Positions 55,899-64,000 of a stretch of DNA of 64,000 nucleotides are shown piece by piece (the first letter of the stretch is position 1; each line of letters starts with the position of its first letter). Both the position numbers and the translations under genes were made by a program. Under the pieces are notes generated by a model that searched no databases, was not told the DNA's origin, and worked only from the letters and a program-made list of their open reading frames with translations. Source of the DNA: Caryophanales bacterium (GTDB lineage Bacteria > Bacillota > Bacilli > Bacillales > Amphibacillaceae); assembly GCA_026168805.1 (NCBI GenBank), contig JAPFDS010000071.1, positions 1 through 64,000 of the forward strand, given 5' to 3'.

Positions 55899-56857
55899 TG
55901 CAATTACTTGAATTTGAAAAACCAATTATTCATTTGAAAGATAAAATAGAAGAGTTGAAAAACTTAACGCTTGATAGTGAAATTGATTTAACTGAAGAAA
56001 TTAAGACGCTTGAAAAACGTTTAGCGGTTCTTGAAGATGATATTTATGGCAATTTAAAGCCATGGGATCGAGTGCAAATGGCACGCCATCAGCAACGTCC
56101 AACGACTCTTGATTATATTGAGCAATTATTTGAAGATTTTATTGAATTTCATGGAGATCGTTTATACGGAGATGATGAAGCGATTGTCGCTGGGATTGCA
56201 CTCTATCATAACCAACCAATTACAGTGATTGGTCATCAGCGTGGAAAAAATACAAAAGAAAATATTCGAAGAAACTTTGGGATGCCTCATCCAGAAGGGT
56301 ATCGAAAAGCACTTCGACATATGAAACAAGCAGAAAAATTTAACCGTCCGATCATTTGCTTCATTGACACAAAAGGTGCAGAACCAGGAAAAGAAGCAGA
56401 AGAACGTGGACAAAGTGGAGCCATTGCACAGAATTTAATGGAAATGGCTGGACTAACGGTTCCGGTAATTTGTATTGTCATTGGAGAAGGCGGAAGTGGT
56501 GGTGCACTCGCACTTGGAGTCGGAGATAAAATTTTCATGCTTGAGAACTCAACGTATTCTGTGATTTCTCCTGAAGGTGCGGCTGCACTCCTTTGGAAAG
56601 ATGCGAGTCAGGCTCAAAGAGCTGCGGAATCTATGATGATTACGGCTTATGATCTTGATGAACTCCATGTTTTAGATGGGATCATTCCAGAACCTAAAGG
56701 TGGAGCACACCGCGATGTAGAGTATCAAGCGAATGAAATTGATAAAGTGATTACAAGCGCACTAAAGGAACTATCAAAGCTTTCTGCCGATACATTGCTT
56801 GAAAAAAGATGGGAAAAATATAAAAATATCGGTACGTATGAAGAAGGAACTGAATAA
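55898..56857 (+). CDS. accA: acetyl-CoA carboxylase carboxyltransferase subunit alpha
   Basis: 319 residues. [58 protein letters not shown] and [15 protein letters not shown] are AccA hallmarks. Forms the alpha2beta2 carboxyltransferase with AccD and is translated from the overlapping TAATG. About 100 bases separate it from pfkA. Confidence 0.96.
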   Translation: MQLLEFEKPIIHLKDKIEELKNLTLDSEIDLTEEIKTLEKRLAVLEDDIYGNLKPWDRVQMARHQQRPTTLDYIEQLFEDFIEFHGDRLYGDDEAIVAGIALYHNQPITVIGHQRGKNTKENIRRNFGMPHPEGYRKALRHMKQAEKFNRPIICFIDTKGAEPGKEAEERGQSGAIAQNLMEMAGLTVPVICIVIGEGGSGGALALGVGDKIFMLENSTYSVISPEGAAALLWKDASQAQRAAESMMITAYDLDELHVLDGIIPEPKGGAHRDVEYQANEIDKVITSALKELSKLSADTLLEKRWEKYKNIGTYEEGTE

Positions 56858-56879
56858 AAAATAATAAGGAGGTTGGCAT

Positions 56880-57919
<1,040 letters not shown>

Positions 57920-57956
57920 TTGTATACTACATCTAGATGGACGAGGAGGATTATGT

Positions 57957-59717
57957 ATGCGGAAAACAAAAATCGTTTGTACGATTGGACCAGCTTCTGA
58001 ATCAGTTGAAACACTCGTACAACTCATCAATGCAGGAATGAATGTGGCTCGCTTGAATTTCTCACATGGGGACTTTGAAGAGCATGGCGAGCGAATTAAA
58101 AACATCAAAAAAGCATCAGAAAAAACCGGTCAAACAGTTGCTATTTTATTGGATACAAAAGGACCTGAAATTCGCACAGGGAAATTTAAAGATGGGGAAA
58201 TTAAGCTTGGAAAAGGTGACCATATTTCAATTACCATGGACGAAGTGGAAGGAACGGACAGCCTTTTCTCAGTCACATATGAAGGGCTTTACGATGATGT
58301 TCATGTAGGTTCTAAAATTTTAATTGATGATGGATTGCTCGAACTAGAAGTACTTTCTCTAGATGAGGATAAACGGCTGATCCACACAAAGGCATTAAAT
58401 AACGGTGAAATTAGTAATCATAAAGGTGTAAACGTACCGAATGTTCGCGTGAATTTGCCTGGCATGACAGAAAAAGATGCCGGTGATATTGCATTTGGTA
58501 TTCAGCAAGGGGTTGACTTTATCGCAGCATCATTTATCCGTAGACAATCGGACGTGCTTGAAATCCGCAATTTATTAGAGCAACATAATGCTGCAGATAC
58601 TCACATCATTTCAAAAATTGAAAACCAAGAAGGTGTGGAAGAAATTGATGCTATATTAGAAGCGTGTGATGGAGTCATGGTAGCGCGTGGAGATTTAGGC
58701 GTTGAAATTCCTGCAGAAGATGTACCACTGGTCCAAAAAGATTTAATTTCTAAGTGTAACGCAGCTGGAAAGCCAGTCATTACAGCGACACAAATGCTTG
58801 ACTCTATGCAACGTAATCCACGACCGACGCGTGCAGAGGCGTCAGATGTCGCCAATGCTATTTTTGATGGAACAGATGCGATTATGCTGTCTGGTGAGAC
58901 TGCAGCAGGTGATTATCCTGTCGAATCTGTCCAAACAATGAACGATATTGCGTTAAAGACTGAAACGAGACTCGACCATCGTTCGTTATTAAAAAATCTG
59001 TCTCAAAAAACAATGATGTCTGTAACGGATGGCATTAGCCAGTCTGTATCTCATACTGCGATGAATTTAGGCGTAAGTGCCATTATTACTTCTACTGAAA
59101 GTGGTCATACAGCACGGATGATTTCCAAGTACCGCCCACAAGTACCTATTGTGGCAGTAACCATCTCTGATCAAGTGAATCGCCAGCTTGCTTTAGTGTG
59201 GGGAGTACATGCTGTTAAAGGTCCTAAAGTAAACACGATTGATGACATGTTAGAAGTGTCTGTGGATCGAGGGCTAAGTACAAAATTGTTTAGCCGTGGA
59301 AGTAAAGTTATTATCACTGCCGGAGTTCCTATCGGAGAGAGTGGCACAACGAATTTAATGAAGGTTCATATTATAGGTGATGTTATTGGAAAAGGACAAG
59401 GTATTGGTCGTAAGACAGCATATGGAAGAGCAGTAGTTGCTGATCGCACGGAAGATATTTTAAACAAAATGACAGATGGAGCGATTATTGTAACCCGTGG
59501 CACGGACCGGGAAATGATGCCTGCTATTAATCGAGCGAGTGGACTCGTCACTGAAGAAGGCGGACTGACATCCCACGCAGCTGTTGTAGGTTTGAGTTTA
59601 GGTATACCCGTTATTGTCGGAGTACAGGAAGCTACGAAAACAGTAAAAGACGGTGAAGATATAACGATTGATGGCTCAAAAGGAGACATTTATCAAGGGC
59701 ATGCGAGTGTATTATAA
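57957..59717 (+). CDS. pyk: pyruvate kinase with C-terminal PEP-utiliser domain
   Basis: 586 residues: (beta/alpha)8 core with [52 protein letters not shown] and TATQMLDSM; then the C domain (about 340-470) and the Bacillus-type extra domain (about 480-586) with [23 protein letters not shown], like the swivelling domain of PEP synthases. Makes pyruvate and ATP from PEP. GAGGAGG site. Confidence 0.97.
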   Translation: MRKTKIVCTIGPASESVETLVQLINAGMNVARLNFSHGDFEEHGERIKNIKKASEKTGQTVAILLDTKGPEIRTGKFKDGEIKLGKGDHISITMDEVEGTDSLFSVTYEGLYDDVHVGSKILIDDGLLELEVLSLDEDKRLIHTKALNNGEISNHKGVNVPNVRVNLPGMTEKDAGDIAFGIQQGVDFIAASFIRRQSDVLEIRNLLEQHNAADTHIISKIENQEGVEEIDAILEACDGVMVARGDLGVEIPAEDVPLVQKDLISKCNAAGKPVITATQMLDSMQRNPRPTRAEASDVANAIFDGTDAIMLSGETAAGDYPVESVQTMNDIALKTETRLDHRSLLKNLSQKTMMSVTDGISQSVSHTAMNLGVSAIITSTESGHTARMISKYRPQVPIVAVTISDQVNRQLALVWGVHAVKGPKVNTIDDMLEVSVDRGLSTKLFSRGSKVIITAGVPIGESGTTNLMKVHIIGDVIGKGQGIGRKTAYGRAVVADRTEDILNKMTDGAIIVTRGTDREMMPAINRASGLVTEEGGLTSHAAVVGLSLGIPVIVGVQEATKTVKDGEDITIDGSKGDIYQGHASVL

Positions 59718-59743
59718 AACTCGCAGGAGAAAGGATGAGACAC

Positions 59744-60130
59744 ATGCGCAAACTAGCACTCATAGCACTGATTGTTGCAGGGCTTGAAATTGCAACTTTT
59801 ATACTTATTGGAAAAGAGATAGGTGTAATTGCTGTGTTTATAATCATCTTTGCAACAGCCTTCATTGGTGTTCATTTAGCAAAAACCCATGCACGAACAA
59901 CATTCATAGAAGCGCAACAACAGATGGCACAAGGACAAATGCCACAGAAACAAATCGTTGACGGTTTATGTATTTTAATCGGAGGTATATTGCTCATTGT
60001 TCCAGGATTTATCACAGACTTGGTTGGTTTGTTACTTCTCATACCTTCTACGAGAACATTTTTCCAACGTAAATTATATGATGTACTCAGACGTAGAATG
60101 AATGCACAAACTATCATCTATCGTAAATAA
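59744..60130 (+). CDS. fxsA: FxsA family membrane protein
   Basis: 128 residues, three or four membrane helices, family core ETIATFILIGKEIGV-like at 15-30 and GGILLIVPGFITDLVGLLLLIP near 80-102. FxsA of E. coli relieves phage F exclusion; in Bacillus (YtzA) the role is not known. Start is ATG 59744 or 59735; AAAGG suits the former. Its stop touches the ytvI stop with no base between. Confidence 0.87.
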   Translation: MRKLALIALIVAGLEIATFILIGKEIGVIAVFIIIFATAFIGVHLAKTHARTTFIEAQQQMAQGQMPQKQIVDGLCILIGGILLIVPGFITDLVGLLLLIPSTRTFFQRKLYDVLRRRMNAQTIIYRK

Positions 60131-61240
60131 TTACTCGTTCATAATATACCGCCAAATGAGATGAAATGTTCCAGCTTGGTATATACCTGTAAGGATAATA
60201 AGAGATAGAGGGGCAAGAAGCATTCCGATAATACCCCATAGTTTAAATCCAATAAAAAGCGCCAGTAATGCGGTGATTGGGCGTAAATTTAAGTGAGCCG
60301 AAATTAATTTCGGCTCTATTATTTGTCTAATAAACACAACACTTCCGTACATAATACTTAATTGAATCGTAAGTTCGTATTGCTCCGTTATAAATACATA
60401 AATAATCCATGGAATAAAAATAATACCTGTCCCAATATATGGCAAAAAGTCTACGAAAGCAGCAAAAATAACGATCGTCAGTGCATGATTAACTCCTATC
60501 ATAAATAGACCAATATACAACAGAAAACACGTGATTAGAACGAGTGTCACTTGCGCTTTCGTATATCCGTATAGTGTTTTTTTAATGTGTCTTAATACTT
60601 GTAAGCCGTGACTACGCACGTGTGTAGGGAAAAATTTTTGAAGTTGATTCGTATATGTTTTAAAATCAATGGATAATAAAAATGTTGCAATGATAATAAA
60701 AACAATCATGACAAGTGATTGAGGAAAAACAGATAAAAAAGCGGGTATGTTTTTAAAGACAAACTGAATAAACGATAGCACTACTTCAGTTGACTGGTGC
60801 ATAAAACCATGAATGTTTTGTTCAATGGTTTCTTGGTGCGCAGGAGATAATGTGGAAAAAAGCGCCATCGTTTTATGGTAAAATGGTAACATATAAGATT
60901 GAATAAAATGCTCGATATATTGTGTGAAATAATGGATATGAGATGGGATTTTTTCCGCTAAATACGCCGTACCTTGCATCAGTTCACTAAATACAAAGAA
61001 AATAGCCCAAATAACGAAAACACATAGAAGAAATAATAAAATAATCGTACTGGCTACCCGAGGAATGTTGTATCGGTTATGTAAAAATGTAATGGGTGTA
61101 TCTAATAGAAGAGCAAACAAAAATGCAATACCTATTGGATACAGAATGTGGAAGGTGTATCGTATAAAGATGATACATAACAATATGAGACTCACAATCA
61201 TCAACAATCTACCAATTTTATATAACGTTTGTTTATGCAT
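60131..61240 (-). CDS. ytvI: AI-2E family membrane protein YtvI (sporulation)
   Basis: 369 residues, seven or eight membrane helices, with the family's long extracytoplasmic helical region (about 75-150) and the C-terminal DFLPYIGTGIIFIPWIIY and GFKLWGIIGMLLAPL segments. Members of this family move small molecules or ions; B. subtilis YtvI is named a sporulation integral membrane protein. ATG 61240 with GAGGAAAT is preferred over the longer frame at 61264. Confidence 0.88.
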   Translation of the reverse strand: MHKQTLYKIGRLLMIVSLILLCIIFIRYTFHILYPIGIAFLFALLLDTPITFLHNRYNIPRVASTIILLFLLCVFVIWAIFFVFSELMQGTAYLAEKIPSHIHYFTQYIEHFIQSYMLPFYHKTMALFSTLSPAHQETIEQNIHGFMHQSTEVVLSFIQFVFKNIPAFLSVFPQSLVMIVFIIIATFLLSIDFKTYTNQLQKFFPTHVRSHGLQVLRHIKKTLYGYTKAQVTLVLITCFLLYIGLFMIGVNHALTIVIFAAFVDFLPYIGTGIIFIPWIIYVFITEQYELTIQLSIMYGSVVFIRQIIEPKLISAHLNLRPITALLALFIGFKLWGIIGMLLAPLSLIILTGIYQAGTFHLIWRYIMNE

Positions 61241-61380
61241 AACCATTTCCTCGCTTTCAATCATGAAGTGTCATTAAGATACACATTTAAGGGTATTCAT
61301 TAGACTATATGCAGTAAAAAGAGCAATAAGACATGCTTTACATAGGATTGAATAGTAAAAATATATTTAAATACAACTAA

Positions 61381-61394
61381 ATTAAACGGTTTCA
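61381..61394. promoter_or_regulatory. cre-like CcpA operator of citZ
   Basis: On the minus strand TGAAACCGTTTAAT matches the cre consensus except near its 3' end. It abuts the -35 of citZ. CcpA represses citZ in B. subtilis. Confidence 0.45.
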
Positions 61395-61395
61395 A

Positions 61396-61424
61396 TTCAC
61401 TTTTACTACTAAATGTTCTATACT
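61396..61424 (+). promoter_or_regulatory. sigma-A promoter of citZ
   Basis: TTCACT, 17-bp spacer, TATACT, about 85 bases before the gene. Confidence 0.6.
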
Positions 61425-61510
61425 TTAAATAAAGGGAAACAAATTATTAGTATATGTTTTGAAGAATAAATAAAGGTTTATTTAAATCTATACAAAGGAG
61501 AGGGTTGGTT

Positions 61511-62629
61511 ATGTCATCAGCTAAGGGGCTTGAGGGAATTGTCGCGACACAGTCTGCGATTAGTTCAATCATTGATGATCAACTTACATATGTTGGGTAC
61601 AAAATTGATGATTTAACGGAAAATGCGAGTTTTGAAGAAGTAGTATATTTATTATGGAATTTAAAACTCCCTACAGAAGAAGAATTGAACGCTTTTAAAA
61701 CAGATATTGTATCGAATATGGAAGTACCTGAAGAGGTTATTGATCATTTACGTTCATATGACATTTCTAAAGTACATCCAATGGCCGCATTACGTACAGC
61801 AGTATCGTTACTAGGACTCTATGATAAAGAAGCGGATGTCATGGAAGATGAAGCTAATAAGCGTAAAGCCGTTCGTCTTCAAGCACAAATTTCAACGATT
61901 GTAGCTGCCTTTGCCCGTATTCGTAAGGGATTAGAACCAGTAAAACCGAAAAAAGATTTAGGATATGCTGCAAACTTCTTATACATGTTAAACAATAAAG
62001 AGCCGGAAGATATTGAAGTAGAAGCAATTGATAAAGCACTAGTACTTCATGCAGACCATGAATTGAACGCATCTACATTTGCTGCAAGAGTATGTGTGGC
62101 AACTTTGTCCGATTTATATTCAGGGGTTACAACAGCGATTTCAACGCTTAAAGGTCCACTTCACGGTGGGGCGAATGAGCAAGTAATGAAAATGCTCACT
62201 GAAATAGAAGAGGAAGAAAATGCCATTCCTTATATTAAGAAAAAGCTTGAAAATAAAGAACTTATTATGGGGATGGGCCATCGTGTATACAAACATGGCG
62301 ATCCACGTGCAAAACACTTAAAGAAAATGTCTCAAGAATTAACGAAGCTTACAGAACAGCCAAAATACTATAATATGTCTGTAGCGATCGAAGATTATAT
62401 TAAACAAGAAAAAGGATTACCTGCAAACGTTGATTTTTACTCAGCGTCTGTTTATCATAGTTTAGGGATTGATCATGACTTGTTTACCCCAATATTTGCA
62501 ATGAGCCGTGTATCCGGGTGGATTGCACATATTATGGAACAGTATGATAATAACCGTCTCATCCGTCCACGTGCAGAATATGTTGGACCGGAAATGCAAG
62601 AGTTTATTCCAATTGAAGAGCGCAAATAA
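61511..62629 (+). CDS. citZ: citrate synthase
   Basis: 372 residues of the short Gram-positive citrate synthase: EGIVATQSAISSI at the N-terminus, and catalytic HADHELNASTF, GPLHGGANE and MGMGHRVYKHGDPRA, with His, His and Asp/Arg in their places. Condenses oxaloacetate with acetyl-CoA. Start ATG 61511 behind AAAGGAGAGGG. icd follows after about 150 bases that include a dyad ACCATAAAA / TTTTATGGT. Confidence 0.96.
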   Translation: MSSAKGLEGIVATQSAISSIIDDQLTYVGYKIDDLTENASFEEVVYLLWNLKLPTEEELNAFKTDIVSNMEVPEEVIDHLRSYDISKVHPMAALRTAVSLLGLYDKEADVMEDEANKRKAVRLQAQISTIVAAFARIRKGLEPVKPKKDLGYAANFLYMLNNKEPEDIEVEAIDKALVLHADHELNASTFAARVCVATLSDLYSGVTTAISTLKGPLHGGANEQVMKMLTEIEEEENAIPYIKKKLENKELIMGMGHRVYKHGDPRAKHLKKMSQELTKLTEQPKYYNMSVAIEDYIKQEKGLPANVDFYSASVYHSLGIDHDLFTPIFAMSRVSGWIAHIMEQYDNNRLIRPRAEYVGPEMQEFIPIEERK

Positions 62630-62781
62630 TCCGAGCGCCTACTAAAGTAAAAGACGTAGGCTGGACTTTACCTGCTTAAAATTCAATGTACGTATGAACA
62701 AGTGAATGAACCATAAAACATAAGAAAAAATTTTATGGTACTATATAAATGGATTGATTAAGACATGAGGGGGCTTTTATA

Positions 62782-64000
62782 ATGACACAAGGTGAAAAAA
62801 TTGTAGTAGAAAATGGAGAAATGACAGTACCAAATAAACCGGTTGTCCCGTTTATTGAAGGGGATGGAACAGGACCAGATATTTGGGCAGCTGCGAAAAA
62901 AGTATTAGATGCAGCGGTAGAGAAAGCTTATAATGGCGAAAAGGAAATAGCTTGGAAAGAAGTGTATGCAGGAGAAAAAGCACACGATAAAACAGGAGAG
63001 TGGCTTCCGGCAGAAACATTAGAACTTATCGATCAATATAAAGTGGCTATTAAAGGGCCTTTAACGACACCAATTGGTGGAGGTTTCCGCTCTTTAAACG
63101 TAGCACTTCGTCAAGAACTTGACTTATACACATGCCTACGTCCTGTCCGCTATTTTGAAGGTGTTCCTTCACCAGTGAAGCGTCCAGAAGATGTAGACAT
63201 GGCAATCTTCCGTGAGAACACTGAAGATATATATGCAGGAATTGAGTGGCAGCAAGGAACAGATGACGTGAAAAAAGTTGTGAATTTCTTACAAGATGAA
63301 ATGGGCGTTGACAACATTCGCTTCCCAGAAACGTCAGGAATCGGAATTAAGCCAGTATCTGCAGAAGGAACAAAGCGTCTCGTTCGTGCAGCAGTTCAAT
63401 ATGCTATTGATAATAATCGCAAAAGCGTAACACTCGTTCATAAAGGAAACATCATGAAGTTTACGGAAGGTGCATTTAAGGATTGGGGATACGAAGTAGC
63501 TGAAGAAGAATTTGGCGATAAAGTATTCACATGGGGTGAATATGATCGTATCGAAGAAAAAGAAGGACAAGAAGCTGCAAATAAAGCAGAAGCTGAAGCA
63601 GTAAAAGCTGGTAAAATCATTGTTAAAGATGCGATTGCAGATATTTTCTTGCAATTAATTTTAACACGTCCAGAAAACTATGACGTTGTAGCAACAATGA
63701 ACTTAAATGGAGACTATGTCTCTGACGCACTTGCTGCACAAGTAGGTGGAATTGGTATTGCTCCAGGAGCAAATATCAACTATGATACTGGACATGCGAT
63801 CTTTGAAGCTACACATGGAACTGCACCTAAATATGCAGGTCTTGATAAAGTAAACCCATCTTCGGTTATTTTATCGGGTGTTCTCATGCTTGAACATTTA
63901 GGATGGAATAAAGCAGCAGAATTAATTACAAAGTCAATGGAAAAAACAATTGCATCTAAGGTAGTTACGTATGACTTTGCTCGTTTAATGGACGGTGCAA
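62782..64000 (+). CDS. icd: isocitrate dehydrogenase (NADP), 5' part only
   Basis: 406 codons without a stop up to the window edge; full Icd is about 420, so little is missing. ATG 62782 behind [22 protein letters not shown], substrate loop [23 protein letters not shown] (Ser of the E. coli kinase site kept), [32 protein letters not shown] and [13 protein letters not shown] mark it clearly. Oxidative decarboxylation of isocitrate to 2-oxoglutarate. Part of the citZ-icd(-mdh) group of Bacillus. Confidence 0.96.
   Translation, partial: MTQGEKIVVENGEMTVPNKPVVPFIEGDGTGPDIWAAAKKVLDAAVEKAYNGEKEIAWKEVYAGEKAHDKTGEWLPAETLELIDQYKVAIKGPLTTPIGGGFRSLNVALRQELDLYTCLRPVRYFEGVPSPVKRPEDVDMAIFRENTEDIYAGIEWQQGTDDVKKVVNFLQDEMGVDNIRFPETSGIGIKPVSAEGTKRLVRAAVQYAIDNNRKSVTLVHKGNIMKFTEGAFKDWGYEVAEEEFGDKVFTWGEYDRIEEKEGQEAANKAEAEAVKAGKIIVKDAIADIFLQLILTRPENYDVVATMNLNGDYVSDALAAQVGGIGIAPGANINYDTGHAIFEATHGTAPKYAGLDKVNPSSVILSGVLMLEHLGWNKAAELITKSMEKTIASKVVTYDFARLMDGA

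Noticed and set aside
61430..61460. CcpC-type operator (ATAA-N7-TTAT) before citZ
   Set aside because: The only ATAA/TTAT pair here is spaced by 11 bases, not 7.
62705..62745. CcpC-type operator before icd
   Set aside because: The dyad ACCATAAAA / TTTTATGGT is real but the spacing does not fit the CcpC site; left undefined.

Overview
The window is a stretch of chromosome from a spore-forming, low-GC, Gram-positive bacterium of the Bacillaceae. The gene order follows the Bacillus subtilis ytgP-to-icd region closely: murJ, ytzG, ytmP, ytnP, ytoP, ytpQR, sftA, murC, ytxGH, aroA, ccpA, motPS, tyrS, rpsD, refZ, ezrA, nifZ, thiI, sspA, tpx, ytxK, ytkL, ytoI, nrnA, ytrHI, dnaE, ytsJ, accDA, pfkA, pyk, ytvI, citZ, icd. 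Spore genes (sspA with a sigma-G type promoter, ytrH, ytrI, ytvI, refZ), the sodium-type MotPS stator and rather acidic proteins point to a spore former, perhaps a halotolerant or alkaliphilic relative such as the Oceanobacillus/Virgibacillus/Pontibacillus group. That last step is inference only.

Layout. 1-180: end of an rRNA operon (5S and its terminator). 320-8440: lipid II flippase, pseudouridine synthase and several conserved hydrolases. 8480-15230: ytpQR, the DNA translocase sftA, murC and the ytxGH stress/envelope pair. 15231-21570: an FtsA-like protein with a long repeated tail, chorismate mutase/DAHP synthase, CcpA and the MotPS stator. 21568-23301: a decayed ISL3-type insertion sequence with visible inverted repeats and an 8-bp target duplication, sitting between motS and its terminator and itself carrying a long palindromic repeat. 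23367-33820: a class A PBP with a highly acidic tail, T-box regulated tyrS, a lipoprotein, an SOS-controlled Y-family polymerase, a small ECF sigma/anti-sigma locus and rpsD. 34193-50030: c-di-GMP signalling protein, RefZ, EzrA, tRNA thiolation (nifZ-thiI), sspA, tpx, moaB, pepQ, ytkL, ytoI, nrnA and the ytrHI sporulation pair. 50167-64000: dnaE, malic enzyme, accDA, pfkA-pyk, fxsA, ytvI, citZ and the 5' part of icd, a central carbon and fatty acid block.

Most of the window is ordinary core genome. Four places stand out: (i) a family of long, partly nested palindromic repeats at 21659, 28149, 43756 and 48949, two of which share the same ends but differ by a GC-rich core; (ii) the FtsA-like protein with five tandem beta-grasp-like repeats; (iii) a three-gene ECF sigma locus in which the first and last proteins end in similar DUF4367-like modules; (iv) regulatory details, namely a dyad over the ytoI promoter, a leader ORF overlapping the pfkA start, a SOS box at polY2 and a Tyr T-box. 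I saw no CRISPR array, prophage, secondary-metabolite cluster or recognisable defence system.
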